Positions 17,012 through 25,766 of a stretch of 64,000 bases of DNA are shown here, one piece after another. Position 1 is the stretch's first letter, and each line of letters begins with the position of its first letter. The DNA lies in NCBI GenBank assembly GCA_024707255.1, contig JANQAC010000001.1, forward strand, positions 1,240,001 to 1,304,000. Direction: 5' to 3'. This DNA comes from Asticcacaulis sp. (GTDB taxonomy: Bacteria > Pseudomonadota > Alphaproteobacteria > Caulobacterales > Caulobacteraceae). The notes beneath the pieces are model-generated. The model did no database searches. It was given only the letters and a program-made list of their open reading frames with translations, and had not been told where the DNA came from. The position numbers and the translations under genes are program-made.

Positions 17012-17506
17012 TTAGACGGAGACAGTGTGGCCTGTGCCTTCGGGCGACAGCGACCAGATCTTCTCGATATTGTAGAAGCTGCGGACTTCCGGGCGGAAGA
17101 TATGCACGACGACATCGCCGACATCGATCAGCACCCAGTCGCAGGCCGGCAGGCCCTCGATCTTGGCCTTGCCATGGCCGGCTTCCTTGAGCGCGCGGAC
17201 GACGTGATCGGCCAGGGCGCCGACGTGGCGGTGCGAACGGCCGGAGGCGATGATCAGGGTGTCGGCGACCGAGGATTTGCCCTTCAGGTCTATGCAGACG
17301 ATATCCTGCGCCTTGTCGTCATCGAGCTTGTTGACGATCAGGGTTTCCAGAGGCTCAAGGCCTTCGGTAGACGGAGCTTCATCGTGGGAGGTCTGACCTT
17401 GGTCAGGCGTAGCCTCATACAGAGGGGTTTCAGGCGCGGTTTGCGCGGGTTGGCGAGACAGGGCTTCAGTTCCTTTATGATCCACAATGGATGATGCATA
17501 GCACAA
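17012..17506 (-). CDS. rsfS: Ribosomal silencing factor RsfS
   Basis: Binds ribosomal protein L14 and blocks subunit joining. The conserved domain is DDDKAQDIVCIDLKGKSSVADTLIIASGRS followed by RHVGALADHVVRALKEAG and DWVLIDVGDVVVHIF. The 164-aa reading from ATG 17506 has an unusual N-terminal extension of about 50 residues with low-complexity Pro/Thr/Glu; a shorter start (for example GTG near 17485) is possible. Normally rsfS follows nadD directly, but here an orphan gene is interposed. Confidence 0.93.
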   Translation of the reverse strand: MCYASSIVDHKGTEALSRQPAQTAPETPLYEATPDQGQTSHDEAPSTEGLEPLETLIVNKLDDDKAQDIVCIDLKGKSSVADTLIIASGRSHRHVGALADHVVRALKEAGHGKAKIEGLPACDWVLIDVGDVVVHIFRPEVRSFYNIEKIWSLSPEGTGHTVSV

Positions 17507-17537
17507 AATGTGCTGGCGGTCACCCTTTGATGGAATT

Positions 17538-17616
17538 TTACTGCTGTGGAGATTTCGTCTTAGATTTCAAACGCAAGGCGGTGGAGGAGTGTCCATGTAA
17601 CGGACCTTTGATAAAA
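17538..17616 (-). pseudogene. Displaced original 3' end of nadD
   Basis: On the minus strand this reads FIKGPLHGHSSTALRLKSK, then TKSPQQ and a TAA stop at 17538-17540. It matches the C-terminal segment of the intact nadD (AYIKGPLHGHSSTAIRRH) and lies where nadD would have ended before the orphan gene was inserted. It has no start and follows the orphan's stop directly. The 18-bp sequence TGTAACGGACCTTTGATA (17596-17613) is repeated exactly at 18121-18138 in nadD. Confidence 0.75.
17596..17613. repeat. 18-bp direct repeat, distal copy (orphan-gene insertion boundary)
   Basis: Identical to 18121-18138 at a distance of 525 bp. The two copies bracket the AT-rich orphan gene and lie at the same codons of the nadD tail, like the attachment or recombination boundaries of a gene cassette. 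Confidence 0.75.
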
Positions 17617-17626
17617 GGGCCTCTGT

Positions 17627-18064
17627 TTAGATTGGTTTGCCACCTGTCCATGGGCGATCTGAAACGCCATATCGCCAGCCTTCTTTTGCGGTGTATCCGA
17701 CAAAAATTTGGTTGGGCAAAAAGGCGTAAAAAATATCGTCATCCATATTACGGTCAGAGAACTCGATATAGTGGCCAAAAGATAATTGAAGTCTTACCTT
17801 GCCGCCAACCATCTTAAGGCATTCAAATGTTCCGAGGTTCATATTTGGAATGGCAGTGGCGTCGGCTCGTCCGACGAGATGATTTTCCTCTCGGTCAAAT
17901 ATATTCCAATCCTCAAACCACGTGCCAAGACGGTATGTAGCGTTTGCGTCCTGTGATTCAAATGTCAGCGAGAGGGCGTTGTATTCCGCGGTTTTGACAG
18001 CAATCAGAGGAAGCCCATTTAGCGATGACAGCAGGTCTTTCAATTCTGAACTTATTTCACTCAT
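17627..18064 (-). CDS. AT-rich orphan protein inserted at the 3' end of nadD
   Basis: A 145-aa soluble protein (MSEISSELKDLLSSLNGLPL...). I do not recognise a family. It is AT-rich and rich in aromatic residues, with a FEDWNIFDREENHLVG stretch. Its ATG overlaps the last 8 bases of nadD, so its translation should be coupled to nadD. It separates nadD from rsfS, which are neighbours in most bacteria. The flanking duplicated nadD tail shows it arrived as a unit of about 525 bp. The style resembles immunity-like or other cassette-borne small proteins, but this is only a guess. Confidence 0.65.
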   Translation of the reverse strand: MSEISSELKDLLSSLNGLPLIAVKTAEYNALSLTFESQDANATYRLGTWFEDWNIFDREENHLVGRADATAIPNMNLGTFECLKMVGGKVRLQLSFGHYIEFSDRNMDDDIFYAFLPNQIFVGYTAKEGWRYGVSDRPWTGGKPI

Positions 18065-18722
18065 GATCGTTCACTTGAGGTGCCGCCTGATGTCTGCGAA
18101 TGGCGGTCGACGAATGGCCGTGTAACGGACCTTTGATATAGGCCCAGGCCGGGGCGTGGCGATAGGGCAGGGTCTGGGCTGCCCGTTCATCGACCTTGTA
18201 GTGGGCAAAGCGCAGGGTGGCTGGCGAGAAGCGCGCCTTCATCAGGGCGCCCGGTCGGGAAACGACGGCGATCGGCACCATGTGCATAAGCTGCACCCAG
18301 CCGCGCCAGCGATGGAAGCCGGCCAGGCTGTCGCCGCCCATGATCCAGACGAAATGGACGCCGGGATAGCGGGCTTTCAGGGCGCGCAGGGTATCGAGCG
18401 TATAGGTGGCGTGGATGCGGGTCTCGAAATCCGAGATGACATCTTTCGGGCCGGTGAAGGGCCGGACCTGGGCGATGCGGTCCGCCAGTGGCGCGGTCTC
18501 GGTCTTCGATTTCAGCGGATTCTGTGGTGATACCAGCCAGATGATCCGGTCGAGGCCCAGTTGCTGGCGCGCCGTTTCAGCGACATGGCGATGGCCGGCG
18601 TGCGCCGGATTGAACGAGCCGCCGAACAGGCCAACCGTCATGCCGCGTTCCAGATGGAAGCCGCTGCGCAAACCGCCCGCGGGGACTGCGGGCCGCATCG
18701 GGGCCGGACCGGCGAACCACAT
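18057..18722 (-). CDS. nadD: Nicotinate-nucleotide adenylyltransferase
   Basis: Transfers AMP from ATP to nicotinate mononucleotide in NAD synthesis. The nucleotidyltransferase motif GLFGGSFNPAHAGHRHVAE and the C-terminal HSSTAIR (the ISSTxIR equivalent) are present. Start taken at ATG 18722, 2 bp after the obgE stop; the internal MTVGLFGGS Met is an alternative. The final 14 residues after SSTAI (RRHQAAPQVNDHE) come from the inserted cassette and replace the ancestral tail, which survives at 17538-17616. The catalytic part is untouched. Confidence 0.94.
   Translation of the reverse strand: MWFAGPAPMRPAVPAGGLRSGFHLERGMTVGLFGGSFNPAHAGHRHVAETARQQLGLDRIIWLVSPQNPLKSKTETAPLADRIAQVRPFTGPKDVISDFETRIHATYTLDTLRALKARYPGVHFVWIMGGDSLAGFHRWRGWVQLMHMVPIAVVSRPGALMKARFSPATLRFAHYKVDERAAQTLPYRHAPAWAYIKGPLHGHSSTAIRRHQAAPQVNDHE
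18121..18138. repeat. 18-bp direct repeat, proximal copy inside nadD
   Basis: TGTAACGGACCTTTGATA, encoding the complement of the IKGPLH codons of nadD; identical to 17596-17613. Flanking bases on the tail side are similar but not identical, so the two nadD tails come from different but related sources. Confidence 0.75.
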
Positions 18723-18724
18723 CC

Positions 18725-19830
<1,106 letters not shown>

Positions 19831-19878
19831 TTACCAAAAAGATGTTCTTTGACGGAAAACGGTCTAAAAAGCAAGAAA

Positions 19879-19912
19879 CCCCGGCGACGCCATGAATAAT
19901 GGCGTGCCGGGG
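19879..19912 (-). terminator. Intrinsic terminator after the GNAT gene
   Basis: On the minus strand a long GC-rich hairpin (arms CCCCGGC and ACGCCAT with their complements, one bulged base) is followed by TTTCTTGCTTTTT. It lies between the GNAT gene and obgE, so obgE probably has its own promoter. Confidence 0.75.
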
Positions 19913-19933
19913 CTCTCAGGTCGGCGGCTTAAA

Positions 19934-20518
19934 CTACAGTATGCGGATCATATGGAGCGCCAGATGCTCGCCTTCGCGCGCCAGCGAGGTCTCCATCGTG
20001 CGGCGGCCGGTATAGAGGAAATCGGCCTTGATCAGGGCCGAGGCCGAAGGTTCGTTATCCGCGAAATGCGCCGCATGGATGATGCGGTGCAGTTTGCGCT
20101 TCTTGCACCAGCGCAGCAGGCCATCGGTCGCCTCAATGGCATAGCCCTGACCCTGCCATTGCGGTGCGATGAAGACGCTTAGGTTAGGCCCGAACGAGTG
20201 GATGCCACCGGTCGTGCCGCAGGCCGACTTGGTCAGGCTGATAATCCCTATCAGGCGCTCATCATCCAGGCGGATCGCCCAATGCGTAAAGGGCGTGGCG
20301 GCCATATCGGCCAGCAGGCGCTCAGCATCGCTGCGATCCAGCGGATGCGGGATGGCGTGGGTCATCCGCGCCGAGTTCTTGTCGGCGAAGACGGCCAGGA
20401 AGGCATCGAGATCGGAAGGTTTCAGTGCCGTCAGGCTCAGACGCGTCGTCTCGACGCTGATCTGGTCTGGCTTGTGCGGGCCGATGACGGCCCTGTGGGC
20501 TTCATTGCGCGTGATCAT
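19934..20518 (-). CDS. GNAT-family N-acetyltransferase (RimJ/RimL-like)
   Basis: A 194-aa acetyltransferase. I use ATG 20518 (MITRNEAHRAVIGPHKP) because AAGGAG lies 8 nt upstream; an in-frame GTG 9 nt earlier overlaps that site. Family features: ETTRLSLTALKPSDLDAFL at the N-terminus and the acetyl-CoA pyrophosphate-binding region around SVFIAPQWQGQGYAIEA (Q/RxxGxG/A). The position between rpmA and obgE is frequent in alphaproteobacteria. The target, protein N-terminus or small molecule, is unknown. Confidence 0.87.
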   Translation of the reverse strand: MITRNEAHRAVIGPHKPDQISVETTRLSLTALKPSDLDAFLAVFADKNSARMTHAIPHPLDRSDAERLLADMAATPFTHWAIRLDDERLIGIISLTKSACGTTGGIHSFGPNLSVFIAPQWQGQGYAIEATDGLLRWCKKRKLHRIIHAAHFADNEPSASALIKADFLYTGRRTMETSLAREGEHLALHMIRIL

Positions 20519-20654
20519 GTCTGTCACTCCTTGACCCCGGCGGCATGGATGGCACCACCTTGAGGTCTATTTAGGGTGAAACTGTGTCAGTTCCACCACA
20601 GGTCCTGAAAGAGCGGGATCACGTTTGGTTTATGCCAAAACCAAAAACGAAAAA

Positions 20655-20682
20655 CGGGAGCCAGGTCTAACCCGGACTCCCG
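20655..20682 (-). terminator. Intrinsic terminator after rpmA
   Basis: Minus-strand hairpin with arms CGGGAGTCC and GGCTCCCG around GGGTTAGACCT, followed by TTTTTCGTTTTT. It ends the rplU-rpmA transcript. Confidence 0.8.
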
Positions 20683-20744
20683 CTCTAAACTCGGTCCGGA
20701 TCGGCTTAAAATCTTAAGCACGATCCGAAAATGTCGAATTGTGC

Positions 20745-21014
20745 TTATTCGGCAGCCGCGGCTACCGGCAGGATCGAGACGTAACAACGCTCGTCGCGCT
20801 TGGTGGTGAACTTCACATTGCCTGTCGCCGTGGCGAAGAGGGTATGGTCGCGGCCGAGGCCGACATTTTCACCGGCAAAGAACTTGGTGCCGCGCTGACG
20901 GACAAGGATGTTGCCGGCGAGAACGAGTTCACCACCGAACTTCTTGACGCCGAGGCGCTTGGATTGTGAGTCGCGGCCGTTGCGGGACGAACCACCGGAT
21001 TTTTTGTGTGCCAT
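20745..21014 (-). CDS. rpmA: 50S ribosomal protein L27
   Basis: An 89-aa protein of normal length. The N-terminus [20 protein letters not shown] is the conserved flexible arm reaching the peptidyl-transferase centre, with no Firmicutes-type cleaved leader. [17 protein letters not shown] and [20 protein letters not shown] complete the family signature. Downstream of rplU with 25 bp between them. Confidence 0.98.
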   Translation of the reverse strand: MAHKKSGGSSRNGRDSQSKRLGVKKFGGELVLAGNILVRQRGTKFFAGENVGLGRDHTLFATATGNVKFTTKRDERCYVSILPVAAAAE

Positions 21015-21039
21015 GGGAGGTGCTCCTTAGGTTCTGTAA

Positions 21040-21564
21040 TTACGCTTCGTCAGCCGAGGTTTCAGCAGCGGCCTTCTTCTTCGGCGCGGCCTTCTTCTTG
21101 GCGGGGGCTTCTTCGGCGACAACCGGAACCGAAACCACTTCCGGGGTCTCGATAGCGGCGGCCAGGTTACGCGGCGCCAGGTTACGGGCGCGGGCGTCCA
21201 GTTCGGCCTTCGTGGTCAGCGAGACGGTGCCTTCCCACTTCGCCGACTTACCGGCACCAAGGATCGAGGTGACGCGCAGAACCGACTGGAGCTGACGATG
21301 GCCGCGGGTACGGCGATAGCCCTGACGGCGGGTCTTCTTGAAGATGCGGACCTTCTCACCCTTGCGGGTTTCGATCAGGGTGGCTTCGACCACGGCGCCA
21401 TCAACGAGCGGCGCACCGACAACGGCACCGGCCGCATCGCCGAGCATCAGCACGTCGTTGAACTTCACAGCCGCGCCGGCTTCGCCTTCGAGCTTCTCGA
21501 CAACGATCAGATCGCCAGCCGAAACGCGGTATTGCTTACCGCCTGTTTTGATGACCGCGTACAT
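21040..21564 (-). CDS. rplU: 50S ribosomal protein L21 with alanine/lysine-rich C-terminal extension
   Basis: A 174-aa protein starting at ATG 21564 (MYAVIKTGGKQYRVSAGDL). The L21 fold occupies about the first 105 residues, with the RNA-binding KKTRRQGYRRTRGHRQ. The remainder is an extension ending in an Ala/Lys-rich tail (AKKKAAPKKKAAAETSADEA), typical of alphaproteobacterial L21 proteins and absent from E. coli. First gene of the leftward rplU-rpmA operon. Confidence 0.97.
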   Translation of the reverse strand: MYAVIKTGGKQYRVSAGDLIVVEKLEGEAGAAVKFNDVLMLGDAAGAVVGAPLVDGAVVEATLIETRKGEKVRIFKKTRRQGYRRTRGHRQLQSVLRVTSILGAGKSAKWEGTVSLTTKAELDARARNLAPRNLAAAIETPEVVSVPVVAEEAPAKKKAAPKKKAAAETSADEA

Positions 21565-21846
21565 GGTCAGGAACCTTATGCCGTGGCGCGCGGCTTTAAA
21601 CGTAGTGCCTTGCGCGGGAGAATGGAAAAACGCCCCAGGAACCACAAGGCTCCGGGCGAGAGGCGGCGACTTATACAAGGATATCTCGGTGAGTCAACGG
21701 GTTTATGGGGCGCAAACGGCTATTTTCTGCCTTCGGCGGTCCAAAACAAATCACCTGCTTCATTCTATATATTTGAAAGCTTGATTTCAATGCGCGAAGG
21801 CTTAACTAAGCGGCAGATCATTCCACCTTTATAAAGTAACACCCTC
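21565..21846. other. Divergent intergenic region between rplU and the metal-chaperone gene
   Basis: About 280 bp without a convincing gene. The half next to rplU is GC-rich and presumably its leader. The half next to the GTPase gene is AT-rich (tracts around 21760-21790 and ATAAAGTAA at 21831-21839) and should hold that gene's promoter. I looked for a Zur-like inverted repeat and did not see a convincing one. Confidence 0.4.
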
Positions 21847-22977
21847 ATGGCCGATACCGCGCACCAATCGCAAAAGACCCCCGTCACCGTCCTGACCGGC
21901 TATCTGGGCGCCGGCAAGACGACCCTGCTCAACCGTATCCTCTCTGAAAACCACGGCCAGAAATATGCCGTAATCGTCAATGAGTTCGGCGAAATCGGCA
22001 TCGACAACGACCTGATCGTGGGCGCCGATGAAGAAGTGTTCGAGATGAACAATGGCTGCGTCTGCTGCACGGTGCGCGGCGATCTGATCCGCATCCTGTC
22101 GCAACTGATGAAGCGCAAAGGCCGTTTCGACGCTATTATTGTCGAGACCACGGGCCTGGCCGATCCCGGCCCGGTGGCGCAGACCTTCTTTGTCGACGAA
22201 GACATCAAGGCGAAGACCTATCTCGACTCGGTGACGGCCCTGGTCGATGCCCTGCATTTCGACGAGGCGCTGAAAACCGACCGCGTGGTCAAGGAACAGA
22301 TCGCTTTCGCCGATCAGATCATTCTCAACAAGACCGACCTGGTCGATGACGCCAAGCTGGATGAAATCGAAGGCCGCCTGAAGGGGCTGAACCCGCTGGC
22401 CAGCATCACCCGCGCCCAGCGCTCGTTTGTCGATATCGCCAGCCTGCTGAACCAGCACCGGTTTGATCTGACCAAGCTGGAAGAGATTGGCCACGACGAG
22501 CATCACCATCATCATGACCATAATCCGGCGCATGGGGAACCCGGCCATGTTCATGATGAACACTGCGGCCATGACCATCATCATGATCACGGGCATCACC
22601 ACCACAACCCGGCGCATGGTGAGGCGGGGCATGTCCATGACGAGCATTGCAGCCACACCATCAATCCGATCCACGATGAAGAGATCAAGAGTCTGTCGCT
22701 CAGCACCGACAAGCCGATCGACGGCATCCGTTTTACCCAGTGGCTGGATAAGTTGCTGGCGGAAAAGGGCCAGGATATCCTGCGCGCCAAGGGCATTCTG
22801 AACGTCAAGGGTGAGAACAAGCGCCTGGTCTTCCAGGCGGTTCATATGATCCTGGAAGGCGACCTGCAACGCGAATGGCAGGCGGACGAGCCGCGTATCT
22901 CGCGGGCGGTGTTTATCGGCCGTCATCTTGATACCGCAGCGCTTAAGGCCGGCTTTGAAGCGACGATCGCGGCGTAA
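21847..22977 (+). CDS. COG0523/CobW-family GTPase with His-rich metal-binding insert
   Basis: A 376-aa G3E-class GTPase of the metal-chaperone family. P-loop TGYLGAGKTTLLNRIL, Walker B-like VNEFGEIGIDNDL, the metal-binding CxCC in NGCVCCTVRGDL, and NKTD. A linker of about 65 residues (220-283) is extremely His-rich, built from two near-identical modules (HNPAHGEPGHVHDEHCGH and HNPAHGEAGHVHDEHCSH). The C-terminal CobW_C domain follows. The histidines and CxCC suggest zinc (or cobalt/nickel) delivery. A WD40 gene follows in the same direction. Confidence 0.92.
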   Translation: MADTAHQSQKTPVTVLTGYLGAGKTTLLNRILSENHGQKYAVIVNEFGEIGIDNDLIVGADEEVFEMNNGCVCCTVRGDLIRILSQLMKRKGRFDAIIVETTGLADPGPVAQTFFVDEDIKAKTYLDSVTALVDALHFDEALKTDRVVKEQIAFADQIILNKTDLVDDAKLDEIEGRLKGLNPLASITRAQRSFVDIASLLNQHRFDLTKLEEIGHDEHHHHHDHNPAHGEPGHVHDEHCGHDHHHDHGHHHHNPAHGEAGHVHDEHCSHTINPIHDEEIKSLSLSTDKPIDGIRFTQWLDKLLAEKGQDILRAKGILNVKGENKRLVFQAVHMILEGDLQREWQADEPRISRAVFIGRHLDTAALKAGFEATIAA

Positions 22978-22979
22978 TT

Positions 22980-23146
22980 TCTCCTCCCCTGATTTATCGG
23001 GGGAGGTGGCAGCGCGAAGCCCGAAGGGCTGGTGTCGCTGACGGAGGGGGCTATTCCACCGTCAGTAATGCCGCCTCCGTCTCGACGCGCTGCGCTTGCT
23101 CGACACCTCCCCCGCTTCGCCAAGCGGCTCGCAAGGGAGGAGAAGA
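22980..23146. repeat. Mosaic GC-rich intergenic palindrome array
   Basis: A dense set of inverted repeats: CTCCTCCCC...GGGGGAGG near 22981-23006, GCGAAGCCCGAAGGGCT-like hairpins, CTGACGGAGGGGG with CCACCGTCAG, and CACCTCCCCC...GGGAGGAG to 23145. The same theme (CCCCCTCCCC...GGGGAGG, GCTTCGC) recurs at 51825-51880. This is the style of dispersed intergenic repeats of alphaproteobacteria; no ORF or T tract is associated. Confidence 0.6.
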
Positions 23147-23186
23147 TTTCTTTCCAAATCCTATCTCCCTGCTTATAAGCGCCATC

Positions 23187-24173
23187 ATGACCTTTGCTTA
23201 CCAAAAACCCTTCGACTCCTACGTGGTCGCCGCCCTGTTCGATGCGCTTGACGAGCCTGTGGTGGCGCTCGGCGATGGCCGCATTGTCTTTCCTGATTCA
23301 GAAAAAGAATTCGACGCCCACCCCGATGCCGGAATCTTAAGCGCCGTAATCCACCCGACCGGGCTGGGCGTTATCACTGGCGGTGACGATGGTCGCGTGG
23401 TCTGGACCTCCAAGGATGCCGGCCCGATCGAACTGGCGGTGCATAAGGGCGCCTGGATCGATATGATTGCCGCAGCGCCCGAAGGCCAGGTGATCGCCTA
23501 TGCCACCGCCAAGAAGGTCCATGTGCTCGACCTGCTCAAGAAAGAGACCAAGACCTTCATACACGAGCATTCGGTCTCCGATCTGGTTTTCGATCCCAAG
23601 GCGCGTAAGCTTTATTGTGCCACCTATAATGGTGTGGTCGTGTGGTTTGCCCGTATCGACGAAAAGCAGAAGCCGTCAAAGCTGTTCTGGGCCGGTTCAC
23701 ACACCAAGATCGCTATGGCGCCATCGGGTGAGTTCGTCATCACCGCCATGCAGGAAAACGCCCTGCACGGCTGGCGCCTGAAGGATTCAAAAGACATGCG
23801 CATGGGCGGCTATCCCGCCAAGATCAAGTCGCTCGACTTCTTCGCCAAAGGCAAGCTGTTGGCCACCTCCGGCGCCAATGGCGCAGTGGTATGGCCGTTC
23901 CTGCGCTCCAATGGTCCGATGGGCGAGGAAGCTTCCGAGATCAATCCGCTGGAAGGCAGCACGGTCTCCGTGGTGGCCGGCGCGGCCGAGGAAACCATCC
24001 TCAGCGCCGGCACTGAAGATGGCCGCGTCTGGCTGGCAGAGCTGCAATCGACCCATGTGGAGTGGATCAAGGGCGAAAAAGGTTCGCCAATCACAGCACT
24101 GGCTATCTCCGGTGAAGCCAATCGTATTCTGTTTGGCGATGAAGAGGGCGTGGTCTATATCTTTGAAGCGTGA
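23187..24173 (+). CDS. WD40-repeat beta-propeller protein
   Basis: A 328-aa cytoplasmic-type protein with no signal peptide. Repeating units of about 40 residues include GVITGGDDGRVVWTS, VIAYATAKKVHVLDL, LYCATYNGVVVWFA, LATSGANGAVVWPF, ILSAGTEDGRVWLAEL and ILFGDEEGVVYIFEA, giving a seven-bladed propeller by estimate. It presumably scaffolds a protein complex. Location behind the COG0523 GTPase suggests a part in metal homeostasis, an inference from context only. Confidence 0.87.
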   Translation: MTFAYQKPFDSYVVAALFDALDEPVVALGDGRIVFPDSEKEFDAHPDAGILSAVIHPTGLGVITGGDDGRVVWTSKDAGPIELAVHKGAWIDMIAAAPEGQVIAYATAKKVHVLDLLKKETKTFIHEHSVSDLVFDPKARKLYCATYNGVVVWFARIDEKQKPSKLFWAGSHTKIAMAPSGEFVITAMQENALHGWRLKDSKDMRMGGYPAKIKSLDFFAKGKLLATSGANGAVVWPFLRSNGPMGEEASEINPLEGSTVSVVAGAAEETILSAGTEDGRVWLAELQSTHVEWIKGEKGSPITALAISGEANRILFGDEEGVVYIFEA

Positions 24174-24326
24174 TATCACGTTCTGAGAGGCTGCAAAGCA
24201 TCATCTATCTGCGATACGTTGCTCACGTACCTGAGTACGCTCCGCTACGTTTCTCGATAGCTAATCCTTTTCGCCGTCTCATAACGCGATATCGGTTCGG
24301 AGTACGTGGCTGTGGGGGCTGCCTAA

Positions 24327-25103
24327 ATGAGTGAGCGTGATGATGAGCCGGAAGATACGGTTCCGGGCCTGAGCGAAGAAACCATCTATGACGCCCCGCC
24401 GGAGTCGACACCCCATCCCATGCCTGAAAAAGTAAAGCGTAAATTCCGCCCTCTGCGTTTTGTGGGCGCCTGTATTGTCGGCTTTTTCACCTTCTCCATT
24501 CTCTCGGTCGCTATTCATCGTTTCGTGCCGGTGCCGGTGACCTTCCTGATGATCGAGAAGCTGACCCAGGGCAATGGCCTCGATCACCGCTGGGTGCCCG
24601 GCTATCAGATCAGCGATAACCTGAAGCGCGCCGTCATTGCCTCGGAAGACGCCAAGTTCTGTACCCACGATGGTTTTGACATGCAGGCCATCGAGAAGGC
24701 CGAGCGCTACAACGCCACACATAAAAAGAAGCGCGGCGCCTCGACCATTTCGCAGCAGACGGCCAAGAATGTCTTCCTGTGGCCGGATCGTTCCTGGGTC
24801 CGCAAGGGCTTCGAGGTCTATTACACCTTCCTGATCGAGCATATGTGGTCGAAGGACCGGATCATGGAGGTCTATCTCAATTCGATCGAAATGGGGCCGG
24901 GCATCTATGGCGCCGAAGCGGCTTCGCAATACTGGTTCGGCCATAGCGCGAAAACGTTGTCACGCGCGGAAGCGGCGCAACTGGCGGCCATTCTGCCCAA
25001 TCCGATCAAGCGCAAGGCCAAGGGCAGCAAGCGCTCCGGCCGTATCGCCGCCAATGCGCGGATGGTGGTCAATCAGGGGCTGGATGCCTGCGCGGCGGAA
25101 TAA
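24327..25103 (+). CDS. mtgA: Monofunctional peptidoglycan glycosyltransferase
   Basis: A 258-aa GT51 enzyme that polymerises lipid II into glycan strands. A cytoplasmic tail of about 50 residues precedes one transmembrane helix ([19 protein letters not shown]). GT51 motifs follow in order: [15 protein letters not shown] (catalytic Glu), [37 protein letters not shown], and [10 protein letters not shown]. No transpeptidase domain follows, hence MtgA and not a class A PBP. Confidence 0.95.
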   Translation: MSERDDEPEDTVPGLSEETIYDAPPESTPHPMPEKVKRKFRPLRFVGACIVGFFTFSILSVAIHRFVPVPVTFLMIEKLTQGNGLDHRWVPGYQISDNLKRAVIASEDAKFCTHDGFDMQAIEKAERYNATHKKKRGASTISQQTAKNVFLWPDRSWVRKGFEVYYTFLIEHMWSKDRIMEVYLNSIEMGPGIYGAEAASQYWFGHSAKTLSRAEAAQLAAILPNPIKRKAKGSKRSGRIAANARMVVNQGLDACAAE

Positions 25104-25139
25104 CAAGAGCGGCAGAATAACAAGAAAAGAAAACGCGTC

Positions 25140-25701
25140 ATGATCACCGTCTGCTTTGTTCTGGGATTCATTCTCTTTTTCTGCGGCCTGTTCTCTCCTC
25201 TGGTGCGCGCGTGGAAGATTCTGCTGGTTTCAATACCGCAGTGGTGCCAGCCGCGAAACGGTTGAGGGCTGGTTCCGCCCTGGTCATGATGTTCTGAGCG
25301 ATCTTCTGCGACAGGGCTTAAGCTTGACGGCGGGGTGGGCGATTATGGGATACGGTATAACGCGTTTGCAGTTCCCCGACGAACGTGGCTCATGGTCGGC
25401 ATACGATGTTCATCCTGGCATTCTCGGGTATTCGATAGTGATGGCGATAGTGTTGGCCGTACTCTTTACCGCTGCCTTTTGCCTGTTTCGTCCCGGCCGT
25501 ATGGGGGCTCTCAATGTACTCTGGTTCCTGCGGAGCGCTGGGTATAAATACGCAGCGGCGAAGGAGGATTGCCGCCGTTTGTTTCTCTGTGGTTCCATCT
25601 GGGAAATGAACAAGCGCATTCTGTCTTTACCGCTGTTCGTCGTGGGATTGACCGGCGCTTGGGGCCTCGTTGAAAATATATTAGGGCATCCGTTTCCTTG
25701 A
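25140..25701 (+). CDS. Small membrane protein, probably frameshifted
   Basis: From ATG 25140 one frame reads MITVCFVLGFILFFCGLFSP, a good transmembrane helix, and then stops at about 25265. The downstream frame continues to 25701 with FRPGHDVLSDLLRQG and three more hydrophobic stretches (GWAIMGYGITRL, YSIVMAIVLAVLFTAAF, LFVVGLTGAWGLVENI). Joining the two by a 1-nt correction between about 25215 and 25260 gives a four-helix membrane protein of about 186 residues. I do not recognise a family. It follows mtgA by 36 bp. Confidence 0.5.
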
Positions 25702-25766
25702 CATGCCCTTGACGACTGCAACCAAATAGCCTTCCCTGCGATTGTTAACCACTGGGAGGACTGGTC

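Noticed and set aside
17012..17506. A separate small gene in the N-terminal extension of rsfS
   Set aside because: The extension is in frame with the RsfS domain and has no independent stop.
22980..23146. CRISPR-like array
   Set aside because: Inverted repeats of differing sequence, with no regular direct repeats or spacers.
24174..24326. Small RNA or repeat between the WD40 gene and mtgA
   Set aside because: Some self-complementarity (ACGTACCTGAGTACG) but no promoter/terminator pair and no second copy in the window.
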